Shown piece after piece: positions 48,901-62,834 of a stretch of DNA of 64,000 nt. The translations under genes were made by a program, and so were the position numbers. This DNA comes from Halichondria panicea. Lineage: Eukaryota > Porifera > Demospongiae > Suberitida > Halichondriidae. The DNA lies in the NCBI RefSeq assembly GCF_963675165.1, contig NC_087383.1, positions 1,518,979 to 1,582,978 of the forward strand, written 5' to 3'. The notes beneath the pieces were generated by a model. That model saw nothing but the letters and a program-made list of their open reading frames with translations, had not been told where the DNA came from and made no database searches. Position 1 is the stretch's first letter, and every line of letters begins with the position of its first letter.

Positions 48901-49491
48901 GTGTGTTTGTGTGTGTGTATGTGGGGGGGGTGACGTGTGTGTATGTGGAGGGGGGTGACGTGACGTGTGGGTATGTGGGGGGGGTGACGTGACGTGTGTG
49001 TATGTGGGGGGGGTGACGTGACGTGTGGGTATGTGGGGAGGGTGACGTGACGTGTGTGTATGTGGGGGGGTGACGTGTGTGTATGTGGGGGGGTGTGACG
49101 TGTGTGTATGTGGGGGGGGTGACGTGACGTGTGTGTATGTGGGGGGGTGACGTGTGTGTGTGTATGTGGGGGGGGTGACGTGTGTGTATGTGGGGGGGGT
49201 GACGTGTGTGTATGTGGGGGGGTGACGTGACGTGTGTGTATGTGGGGGGGGTGACGTGTGTGTATGTGTGGGTAATAAGCGAGTGAGTCTTTATAAAAAA
49301 GCAGTTTTAAAATATTAAGGTGGTGGTATTATACTTGAGGGAGTCAATATTAAAGGGTTTCATTGCATGTACAGCACTGTAATTATTCTAAGATGATACC
49401 TGACACTTTGCTTACCACTTATGGTAGTTGACTGGACCAGTGCACATCCACAGAGGAGAAGGGTCAGGTAGACAGCTTGAGATGTGAGCAT
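45914..49491 (-). CDS. Ig-superfamily type I membrane protein
   Basis: Minus-strand exons: signal peptide (MLTSQAVYLTLLLCGCALVQ, from 49491), then extracellular exons near 48900-48775, 48717-48563, 48432-48121 and 47118-46755, a transmembrane exon (46643-46490; IGTLAVPIVLVLLMLVGALW) and a short tail exon ending LLEEPGNI (stop 45914-45916). The membrane-proximal domain has the Ig pattern of Cys, Trp (VVWRYSV) and ADSGIYSCFA; the preceding domain has GALTCAPVF, EWFRSL and EDAGYYFP, also Ig-like though its second Cys is displaced. Many NxS/T sites are present. Probably a cell-surface adhesion or recognition receptor. No family name can be given. An intron holds repeat copy B and another a G-rich minisatellite. 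Confidence 0.8.
47383..47966. mobile_element. Interspersed repeat, copy B, with inverted ends
   Basis: The left end (GCTAGCCTCGATACCAGGCC through ATCGACTGCTTGCGCATGCGC) recurs inverted at about 47895-47966 (GCGCATGCGCAAGCAGTCGAT, then AAGGAGGCTAGC). The first ~270 bp match 44613-44890. This looks like a ~580-bp non-autonomous DNA transposon, with the 44.6 kb copy truncated. It lies in an intron of the Ig-type gene. Confidence 0.75.
48903..49270. repeat. G-rich minisatellite
   Basis: About 365 bp of a ~25-32 bp unit of the form GTGTGTATGTGGGGGGG plus one or two TGACGTG words, with G-runs of six to eight bases on the plus strand. Located in the first large intron of the minus-strand Ig-type gene. 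The repeated TGACGT cores resemble CRE/ATF half sites. Confidence 0.95.
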
Positions 49492-50269
49492 CTGCACACA
49501 AACAAAAGAGAGGAAATTGACAACTATAATCACAATCACATTTCCTGTCACATGTAGGCACTTATCAATACACTATATACCAGGCAATTGACTCTACACA
49601 AGGAAGACCATTACACGCTAAGAACAGTGAGTGGGTGTATTCATTCTCGATAGTCTTGCAGTACGTACTCAACTTAACCAATTACATAGAACCCGATAAT
49701 TATTCAGAAAATTGGTGCACTACGGAAGCAGCCTATACACAATCAGGCAGGTACTCACACACACTATGGGGCTCGGCCAAAGTCCTAATCACGCATGCAC
49801 TAGCTAGCTGGCTAGGTTGCCTGACCAGAATAAACATGTCAGTTTGTGTTATAATCAAGCCCCTCCCCCACATTTGCTTCTCTTGCTCATAATATCGTAT
49901 GTAAGGCTTGTAAGTAGCTCATTCATAGCATGCAAAACACACATACTTCATGGAGCCATATGTACATGTATGTGTACGTGTGTGTGTGTGTGCTGATCGA
50001 TTGTATTTAACCAAGTATCATTCATAACATGTACATCATAGTGATACCTTGCTCCTTGAGAATACAATGAAAAGAGGAGAGGTGTTGTCCTAAGCGCTTA
50101 TGACAGAACAGAAGAGCTTGAATGAAGGAGCTCTTCTTGAGTTTAGTCTGGTCGTGATCAGTTGCAAAGGTCAATTAATAAATATTGGCTCTTATGATTA
50201 CGTCATTCATCTCTATTTTCCGTATAGTTCCGTTTACTGTAAGTACCTATAGTAAAGCGCAGCATATGG
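49492..50269. other. Intergenic upstream of the minus-strand Ig-type gene
   Basis: Probably promoter and 5' UTR of the minus-strand gene; a pyrimidine-tract acceptor (TGTGCAG) directly before its ATG suggests a 5'-UTR intron. A short (GT)n run lies near 49976. Nothing else recognised. Confidence 0.45.
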
Positions 50270-51802
50270 TCATAGATAGTAGAGGAAGGGGATTGTGAAC
50301 GAGATCACGTGCGCTATAGATCATACATGAGAGCTGAGGTCTATCCGCGTTAGACCGCGAATTGACTAATTTTGAGCGGGCTAAAGACTTTTCAGAGTTT
50401 TACTCGGTTCTAAAGGTAAGAAACGACTATCTAAGAGCCTTAATGTCAGTAGTAATCTATACTAACAATATTTTGAGCGTTTTAAGTAATAAGATATACC
50501 TGTTGAGCTACAAGTTAGCTATGACTCACCATTTACCTGTTTTTAGCACTGTTTGGGGAGAATCTAGTTTCTGATACACTTTTAGAAGCTAGTAAGCATA
50601 TTGGCTGTTTCCTTGACTTGAGCTTTAACAGGATAGCCCCTTTTTTTGATATATAAGCTTTTTGTTGTTCTCCAGTGTTGTGAAATAAGTCGAATGGGGT
50701 GCCTTCTTTGTGTGGGGTGTCCTGATCTGACCGTTCACAATTGAAAGTTTTAGTGTGCATTTTCTGATTCTTTTAGCTTTACTCTATGAGAATAGCTATT
50801 ACATAGTAGCTGTACTAACTCGAAAGAATAATTTTGCCTCAATGAAAAAGTGTGAAAATGTCATGTTGCTCTTTTCCCACACAGGTGTGATTGTAAACAA
50901 TGGGCATGGGAAGTCAGAAATTGCGTTTTTTCAGCGATAGAAAAGCAAGAAGCAGCAGACATCCCCCGTCTGCTCTCATCAGCCTTTACCTGAGTCGACC
51001 AGCAACTCTTGAATCTCTCCACTTCTTGGTTGCCAAGTCAGTGTTGAACTAATTGCCGTCAAGAACGTGCTCACCATTGTCAAGCTACCAAGAGTTGATG
51101 TCATCGTCACCTCGTGTGTTCAGTGCCAGCTCATTTGGAATTTGTCAGTACGTTCTGAATACACCCTTATACCCCCTCTCTCAACTCATCACTCCAGTTC
51201 TTTACCAGCGTGCTGTGCTATTTTGATTGAGATACATCGATTCCCTGAACTTTTGTGATGAAAATCCTGGCCTTAAATGTTTAATTAGATTTGTGAAAGC
51301 ATCACTCTTCTACACTTATTATAGTTGATCAGGTAAGTTCTGTCAAAAAATTGTTCACGAACCGTTACCCAAACGCAGAAGACCGGACTCTGACAACACA
51401 TTCTGACTCATATCATTCATAATGTACGTGTATCTTTACAATGTCATAGCTTGCGCTTGTCTGCAGTTCATAATAATGTTATATAGATGATGAGTTGTCA
51501 TGGATATTATATATTGTATAATTGTAGCATGGACACATTTCCAGAGTAGAAAGAACCTACAAAAAAAAGAATTTCAAAACTAAAAGCTTGCATACACACA
51601 TAGCTCAGAGTCCTACTTCCTTGATATGTCTTCACTAGCAGAAGGGCCCACAGAGGAGGCTGCAACCATACCCAGCAACACAGATCTATATACTTCCTGT
51701 CTACTTCCGGCCATTCTGCTAATGCTTCCGTCTAACACGGACAGTCCATGAAATTGAGTTCACGTGATCTCGTTCACAATCCCCTTCCTCTACTATCTAT
51801 GA
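50270..51802. mobile_element. Non-autonomous DNA transposon, 42-bp TIRs, 5-bp TSD
   Basis: The left end TCATAGATAGTAGAGGAAGG continues GGATTGTGAACGAGATCACGTG, and the right end is its exact reverse complement over 42 bp. The 5-bp word TATGG flanks both sides (50265-50269 and 51803-51807) as a target-site duplication. The 1.53-kb interior has only short open frames and no recognisable transposase. It sits exactly between the start regions of two divergent Ig-type genes. Superfamily unknown; a 5-bp duplication is used by few families. Confidence 0.92.
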
Positions 51803-52010
51803 TATGGTCGAGGCTTCACTGACGTGACTGCAGTGACAAGATTTTTACTCCAAAAGAAAACAATTTTACAGCTTCTGAGCTTACAGGTAAGACGCAGACA
51901 CCTCTAGTGTACCTACGTATCACTTAACTCTTGGAGAGATTGTGCTATAAAAGTGAATGCTATAAAACTCAGCAGCTATCTACTTTCCACGCAGTTCAGT
52001 ATAATTTATT

Positions 52011-55793
<3,783 letters not shown>

Positions 55794-56449
55794 GTCTCAA
55801 TCCATGAAACTTGTTGTGTTGAACATTTATGTACGTTTTTATTGCCAATGGCCCTCCTGTGTGTGTACAGGTCCTGAGTCAAACCACAGGGTTACTAATT
55901 AATTTGTGTCTTAAATTAATTATGTTTGTTGCTGCTCTACTTTTTGTACTGGTTGTGTGCACTCACCTCACTCCACCTCACACATGCATAATTGTCAGGC
56001 TAACTCATGTATGACACCAGCTCAACTCGTTTTTTATAACTGTATATACATCACCAATTATTACAGATTATAATTTAATTTTGCACTTCTTTGAGATAAT
56101 GATTTGATCAATCTTCTTTTGCACGTACATCCATAATGCATGTACGTAGAGATTACAAGTTAATGTATATACGTACATAATAATAATTATATCAATTACA
56201 TGAGTCATCAATATCATATACGCAGATAATGAAGTGTACTATAAACAATTGCAAATGAGTATAAAATCTTGACAATAGTACATTTTTTCACCCAAATGTA
56301 TTATAGGTAATCATGTATCAGCAGGTTTTAAAATTAACACATATATACTACAAAAGTATATATTGGTGTAGAGAGCTGCTACATGTATATATGGTCCTCT
56401 AGCAGTACTAGTACTTATACAGCTAGTTATTAAGTGTTTATAGTCAGCG
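55794..56449. other. Intergenic between convergent genes
   Basis: 3' flanks of the Ig-type gene and hexosaminidase. A short near-duplication (GCCCTCCTGTGTGTATACAG and GCCCTCCTGTGTGTGTACAG) repeats the end of the Ig-type gene about 85 bp downstream of it. Otherwise AT-rich, nothing recognised. Confidence 0.5.
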
Positions 56450-59011
56450 TTACTCCTCCCACTCATGGGGGCAGAAACTGGGGCCACTGGGGGGCTGGGC
56501 AGGAATACCACGGCTGCACGGGAAAAGAGCACAGTTTTAAAACATCAGCACAAGTGCACATAAAGTTGGGCAGTAGAAATAGGCCCATTACATAATACAT
56601 AAAGATTCACACTCATATAAATTATTCTAACTACACCCTGCCTGCCATACATCATTATGCCGGCACTTACACAATAAGTCTACAGCGATGGTTGTGGAGT
56701 CTAGTGGTTGCTGAATGAAGATCGCTAAAGTCCGTCTTGCTCCAGAGTCGCTCGGCAATGGCTCCAGCTCGGGGCCAGGTACGAGGGAGGAAGTTGGTAG
56801 AGTCCACATACTCCGCCCAAATGCACGCCTCCCCTCCCACCACTAGGGCTTGCTGCTCGGCCGTACCATTAAACGCCAGAGGGTCACACTGGTAGTACTG
56901 CAGAGGAGGAACAGTGTTGTAGATAAATAAACGAGCTAGAAATTACAAATCATGGCATAATCACCATTCTGAATACCTACCAAATAGCACCAGTCATGCA
57001 CATGAACTTTGCAACAGCTGAGTGTCATAATTACTGAGTGTCATAATTATATATAGTGTGACAGATACATGCTGAGGGTTGAACTGACAGTCTAGACCAA
57101 CTAAGTAACTTAAAAAAATAAGGCTGTGTTTTGGTTGTGTGCTTACTTTGGGCCAGTCTTCACCATAGCTGATGTAGTTGAGGTACCAGCAGGAGGAGAG
57201 GAGGGTCTTGAGGCCAGCTTTGGTGATGTTGTACACTTCCTTCGGCCAATTGTCCCCACCTTTCCATACGTGGATCACTGTATCTGGTAGGACCTCCAGC
57301 TTATTGTCAAATATCTCCTGCCACACCACGTACTGCTTCCCTATGGTCTTGACCAACTCTAGCAGCCTATGGAGGGATAAAATGAAATTGCAATTGGTGT
57401 AGAATGATGTGCATGCACTGATGTACATAATAATTATGTATAACACATGTTAATTACTTAAATAATATTATACACATAATACGTGTAATTAACTGACTTA
57501 GTTTCATAGTACTGCTCCAGTTGGGCATAGTTGGTGTAATTCATCATTTTCATCCACTTCTGGATATCAGGGTTGCTCTCCCTACAAAGGTGAAAGTTCG
57601 TTTGTTCAATACAATTATGTTTTTGAAAACAAGCGATTCTCTAATAGACAAACTCACCAGCAAAGAAAGCTAACTTCATCTCCTCCCAAGTGGATGTACG
57701 AATCAGGGAATACACGAGCGATCTCAGTGAAGAATGTATGCAGGAAAGTCCATGTACTGTCTAGAGTCGGGTTGATGGGTCCATAGGTACTGACAGAAGA
57801 AATATCGGAAATTGATTTGATTATAGGGGCATTTTAAGACTTACCCAGTGGGTTTGTCATTGGCATAGCACGGAGTCAGGAGATTAGGTATACCCTTACC
57901 CCAGGATTGGGTATGTCCCTGCAATTAATTACGGTGTATTATAATTATACGTATGGAGAAGTTTTTTAAGCATGAAACTTACCGGTGTGTCAAATTCAAC
58001 CACAACTCTAATTCCTCGATACTTGGCGTATTTGATCACCTGAGCAATGTCGTCCTGACTGTAAATATGGTTCTGGTCATAGGCACCCTTGTACGAAAAA
58101 AAGAGTGACATTACTAATTAAAACAGTTTTGAAGTAATCAACTCACCTTAACACTCATGGCGGGGAAGGCAATGCTGGTGTAGGGGAAGGACTGGTCATC
58201 CACTATGTGCCAATGAAGTACGTTGAACTTGCTGTAAGCCATTGCATCCTGTAGTATCATAGTACAGTTGTATAATTATAGTAGTAGTTTTCAGTGCAGA
58301 ATGTCTACTCACAAGGTGATCCATGATGGTCTTCATTTCCAGAAAGTGGCGAGAGGTATCAATCATAAACCCACGATAGAGGAAGCTTGGAACGTCATTG
58401 GCCTTGAACGAGGGGACCTGAAACTGACCCATGCTGTTTGTGCTCACCAACTGAGAGAAAGTCTCAAGACCTGAAGGAACATTTAATTAGTACATGTTAC
58501 AGAAAAATGTTACAGGAAAATAATTGGTTTGTAATGATTATTAAGATAATTATATTCTCACCTTTTAATGCTCCATACACTGTTTTGGCACTAAGCATAC
58601 TCATAGAAGTGTCCAGCATATCTGCAATGTGAATTGCAAAAATGCAGTCATTTTCTTTCGTATTTAATTAAACGTACAGCTATTGTCCGTGTTCAGTGCC
58701 AAAGTCTCGTCACTGCTGTCAACAGTGACTGTCAGTTTGTCCATAGGTGCAGTTATCGATGAGGCCAAAGCCGGCACAGGTGATGGCAGAAATATGAGCT
58801 TCATGTATCGCTCCAATGCCTCCTTCAGTACGTCACTGCTCCCTCCCTTTCCAGCAGGTACAAACATGAAGGTCTTGCTGTCCAAGCTGTACATGTCAGA
58901 ACCCACAGTGTTGCCATTGGGCAGGGGCCATAGGAGGTCTGTGCTAGTGCTGGGGTCACTGGTTGCTGCTCCACAGAGAGCTGCAATCAGTAAGATGCTG
59001 TAGGAGAACAT
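56450..59011 (-). CDS. Beta-hexosaminidase (HEXA/HEXB family, GH20)
   Basis: GH20 lysosomal enzyme releasing terminal N-acetylhexosamine from glycolipids and glycans. Minus-strand exons run from a signal peptide ([19 protein letters not shown]) through the N-terminal domain ([19 protein letters not shown]), then the (beta/alpha)8 barrel: [51 protein letters not shown], the catalytic Asp-Glu pair in [34 protein letters not shown], and [20 protein letters not shown] with [13 protein letters not shown] near the end. The last exon stops at 56450-56452 (CPHEWEE). All expected catalytic motifs are present and the gene looks intact. The ATG at 59009-59011 is used because upstream frame has no ATG. 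It starts 173 bp from the first agmatinase gene, head to head. Confidence 0.95.
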
Positions 59012-59184
59012 AGCTGACACAGTGAGCTCAAGAGAACGAGAAGACTAGAGGTCACTCCTCAAGCGTCATATGATCGCAATGTGTGCTGTTAAAATGAACA
59101 CTCGCAATCATAATTATTATCACCCTTTCTTTACGGTACAGAAGGTCGGGCCACGCCCAACTAATTGTGCAGAAGATCAAGAGG
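59012..59184. promoter_or_regulatory. Probable bidirectional promoter (hexosaminidase / agmatinase 1)
   Basis: Only 173 bp separate the divergent start codons, the tightest spacing in the window. No core element was pinned down. Confidence 0.4.
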
Positions 59185-60614
59185 ATGATGTTGAGCTCAC
59201 TGAGAGCCTCCCTGGGGCTGGTGTGTAGGCAGAACAGAAGGTTGTTGCACAGTTCTACTGGTGTGTGTCAGTTCAACAAGCCTGTGAGTGGCTATGTCAT
59301 GCCTCGCTCTGGTGGTATCGCCACGACCTTCAGACTGCCACTGCAAGAGAACTCTCCTCAAGGACTGGATGCATGCTTTGTGGGGATACCCATGGATACT
59401 GGAGCCTCCAACAGATCCGGTACAAGACTTGGTGAGCCGAATGATACGAAAAAAGGGTGTCATATGGGAGGGGCGTGATGGTAGATTGTTTTTATGACAG
59501 TGCAGTGTACGTGTACAGGTCATTTTTTCTTACAGGTCCACGACATATTCGATATGAGTCTGTTCTAATTCGAGCCCTGAGCATGTCTGGAGCGATGCCA
59601 TTTGATTCACTGCAAGTGGCTGATATTGGAGACGTCCCAATAGTCCCCTACAACATCCAGAGGTCATGTGACATCATCACCGACTACTACAACAACATAT
59701 TAAAGGCTAACTGCACTCCACTAACTATGGGCGGGGATCACACACTCACTTACCCCATATTGAGAGCAATCAAAGAGAAGTACGGAGCAGTGGGTTTGAT
59801 CCAAGTCGATGCTCATCATGACCTTCAAGACGACATGATGGGAGAGCCTATTGCACACGGAACTCCATTTAAAAGAGCTTTGGACGAGGAATTAATTGAC
59901 CCCACTAAGATGTTCCAGATTGGCCTCAGGGGGAACATTAGCAGCTTTGAAGAGATCAGTGATAGCTACACCGGGCCACAAAGTATGGTGAGTTATTCTA
60001 CAGGATTCTGCACAAATTGAGCGTCCGTTCCCAGGGCATTCGTATGGTTCTGGCAGAGGACTGCTGGCACAGGTCACTTGAACCCCTCATGATCAAGATA
60101 CGACAAGAACTGGGAGACACTCCCGTCTATCTCAGCTTTGACATCGATGGTATTGACGCTTCTTGCTGTCCTGGCACAGGTGAGAGTGTAAGTTCCAGAA
60201 ACGCCATACTAGAATTACTTCTACAAGCGAACATTTTGTAAATATCAATCACTGATAGAGAACTCTTGTTGCTACTTTATACAGCAGTGTATTTGGTAAA
60301 TAATAGTAATGGCTTCTTTCTCTCATGCAGGTACTCCAGAGGTGGCTGGTCTCACTCCTATTCAGGGCATGGAGATAGTGAGGGGCTGCAGAGGACTAAA
60401 TCTGATTGGTGCCGATGTTGTTGAGGTATTTATTCTTCTACTTAATTAAATGTCTTTACAATCGTTAACACCGTTCATCCACTTCCAGGTGAACCCTCTG
60501 TACGACCCTAGTGGAGTCACTGCCAACATGGCTGCCAATCTCCTCTTTGAGATGCTCTGTGTCCTACCAGGAGTCAAGTATACGGACCCACCCACCAGCA
60601 ACTTTGACTTCTGA
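59185..60614 (+). CDS. AGMAT: Agmatinase-like ureohydrolase, copy 1
   Basis: Arginase-family metalloenzyme; mitochondrial agmatinases hydrolyse guanidino compounds such as agmatine to an amine and urea. Five exons (59185-59431, 59536-59987, 60035-60179, 60331-60425, 60489-60614) give 354 residues. The Arg/Ser-rich start ([20 protein letters not shown]) fits a mitochondrial presequence. Mn ligands are present in [18 protein letters not shown] and [19 protein letters not shown], followed by [20 protein letters not shown]. Odd points: the DAHxD motif has His where Thr/Ser is usual, and the usual DP after the second Asp pair is DA. Intron 3 is only 47 nt. All ligands are kept, so activity is plausible, though substrate is uncertain. 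Confidence 0.93.
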
Positions 60615-60849
60615 AGAACAATTGGATCAGTAGCTGCTCTTCAGTGTTTGATTCTGATCATCAAGCTTGATGGCTTATTTTTGTGTGTCAGACTATAAAT
60701 TTATTTATATATCTACCAGTACATGTACATAACACTGTGTACCAGGTAGACTACATGTGTATTCCTGATGAGGCTTGTAAATGCTGTGATGGTGCTCACA
60801 GCTATTGAATGCGTAGTCCGCTATTAATTAAATCGCGATTATTACTAGA

Positions 60850-62485
60850 ATGATGTCTGTGATGTTGAGCTCACTGAGAGCCTCTCTGGGGCCGGTGTGT
60901 AGGCAGAACAGAAGGTTGCTGCACAGTTCTACTGGTGTGTATCAGTTCAACAAGCCAGTGAGTGGCTATGTCATGCCTCGCTCTGGTGGTATCGCCACAA
61001 CCTTCAGACTGCCACTGCAAGAGAACTCACCTCAAGGACTGGATGCATGTTTCGTGGGGATACCCATGGACACTGGAGCCTCCAACAGATCCGGCACAAG
61101 ACTTGGTGAGCCAGCCGAATGATACCGAAGATACCGAAAGAATTTTGGGAGGGGTGTGATGGCATGTCATGTGATATATGTGTACAGTACGGTTTTGACA
61201 GCGGAGATATTTCTGAATTTCCCTAGGGTTTATTTTTTATCTTTTCCTACAGGTCCACGACATATTCGATATGAGTCTGTTCTAATTCGAGCCCTGAGCA
61301 TGTCTGGAGCGATGCCGTTTGATTCACTGCAAGTGGCTGATATTGGAGACGTCCCAATAGTCCCCTACAACATCCAAAGGTCATGTGACATCATCACCGA
61401 CTACTACAACAACGTATTAAAGGCTAACTGCACTCCACTAACTATGGGCGGGGATCACACACTCACATACCCCATATTGAGAGCAATCAAAGAGAAGTAC
61501 GGAGCAGTGGGTTTAGTTCATATCGATGCTCATCACGACCTTCAAGACGACATGATGGGAGAACCTATTGCACACGGAACTCCATTTAAAAGAGCTTTGG
61601 ATGAGGAATTAATTGACCCCACTAAAATGTTCCAGATTGGCCTCAGGGGAAGCATGTACAGCTTTGAGGAGATCCACGATAGCTACACCGGGCCACAAAG
61701 TATGGTGAGTTATTCTACAGTATTGTATGGAAGTGTCAAAAGTTGAGCGTCCCCAGGGCATTCGTATGGTTCTGGCAGAGGACTGCTGGCACAGGTCACT
61801 CAAACCCCTCATGGTCAAGATACGACAAGAACTAGGGGACACTCCCGCCTATCTCAGCTTTGACATTGATGCAATTGACCCAACAGAGTGCCCTGGAACA
61901 GGTAATCATAATTAATATAGAAGCACAGTACCATTGCGTCCATTGGGTGTGGTACCTAAGAGTTATTGGTGTTAAAGGTACAGTACTCCTGCATGGCGGG
62001 GATCTTTTGATTTCATGTCTGCATCCTGACTTTATTTATAGTTATAAAGTAAAGCAGTTTCTCCATATTCCTTAATTTTTTTATACACCGTCACTGATGA
62101 CGTTACAATAAGAGAATCGTAATATGCTGGTATTCTCTCTCAGGTACTCCGGAGGTGGCTGGTCTCACTCCTATTCAGGGCATGGAGATAGTGAGGGGCT
62201 GCAGAGGACTCAATCTGATTGGTGCCGATGTTGTTGAGGTATTTATTCATCTAATCACTATAATTATTAGCATGCCTTACATATCACTCTGTACATTCTA
62301 TTAGTCCTACACTTGTCTATCTGCATCAAAAGTTTTTATAGAAAAAAAAACACCTCCAGGTGAACCCTCTGTACGACCCTAGTGGAGTCACTGCCAACAT
62401 GGCTGCCAATCTCCTCTTTGAAATACTGTGTGTCCTACCAGGAGTCAAGTACACGGACCCACCCACCAGCAACTTTGACTTCTAA
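60850..62485 (+). CDS. AGMAT: Agmatinase-like ureohydrolase, copy 2
   Basis: Tandem paralogue 235 bp downstream of copy 1, same strand and exon pattern (60850-61105, 61253-61704, 61757-61901, 62144-62238, 62360-62485), 357 residues. Exons are almost identical to copy 1 while introns differ in length and sequence. Metal-binding motifs are [18 protein letters not shown] and [19 protein letters not shown], here with the usual DP. The start [20 protein letters not shown] again looks like a mitochondrial presequence. Intron 3 is 52 nt. Confidence 0.93.
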
Positions 62486-62834
62486 AGCAACTATCATTGC
62501 TTATAGCAAGCTCTTTAAACTACTTTAATGTTACTATTATAGACGGGTAGTAATTTCAGATTTTTCTCTGTTTTTAGGGTACTAATTTTGGCAGATTTGT
62601 AGCAAATTCATTAGCATAATATTAAAGATGTATAACTTTAATGTAAAGTTTTGAGTCAGATACAAAAGGGCTAGCTTGCTTAGCATACTCTCAAAAGTAC
62701 ACTCTCAAAAGTACATTTTCATAAGAAAAAAGTTTTTAATGAGATTCATAATTTTTTTAATGCGTTTATTATGAGCGCGGACTTAATTTAGCCTTAATTA
62801 CAAATTCGCTAAAAATAAAAATAAAATAATTAAG
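62486..62834. other. Spacer between agmatinase copies 2 and 3
   Basis: AT-rich spacer of 349 bp with a short duplicated word (AAAAGTACA/TCTCAAAAGTACA near 62690-62715). It must hold the 3' end of copy 2 and promoter of copy 3; no element identified. Confidence 0.5.

Noticed and set aside
50362-51258. Short open frames within the 1.5-kb transposon
   Set aside because: None resembles a transposase and none exceeds about 75 residues; the element is treated as non-autonomous.
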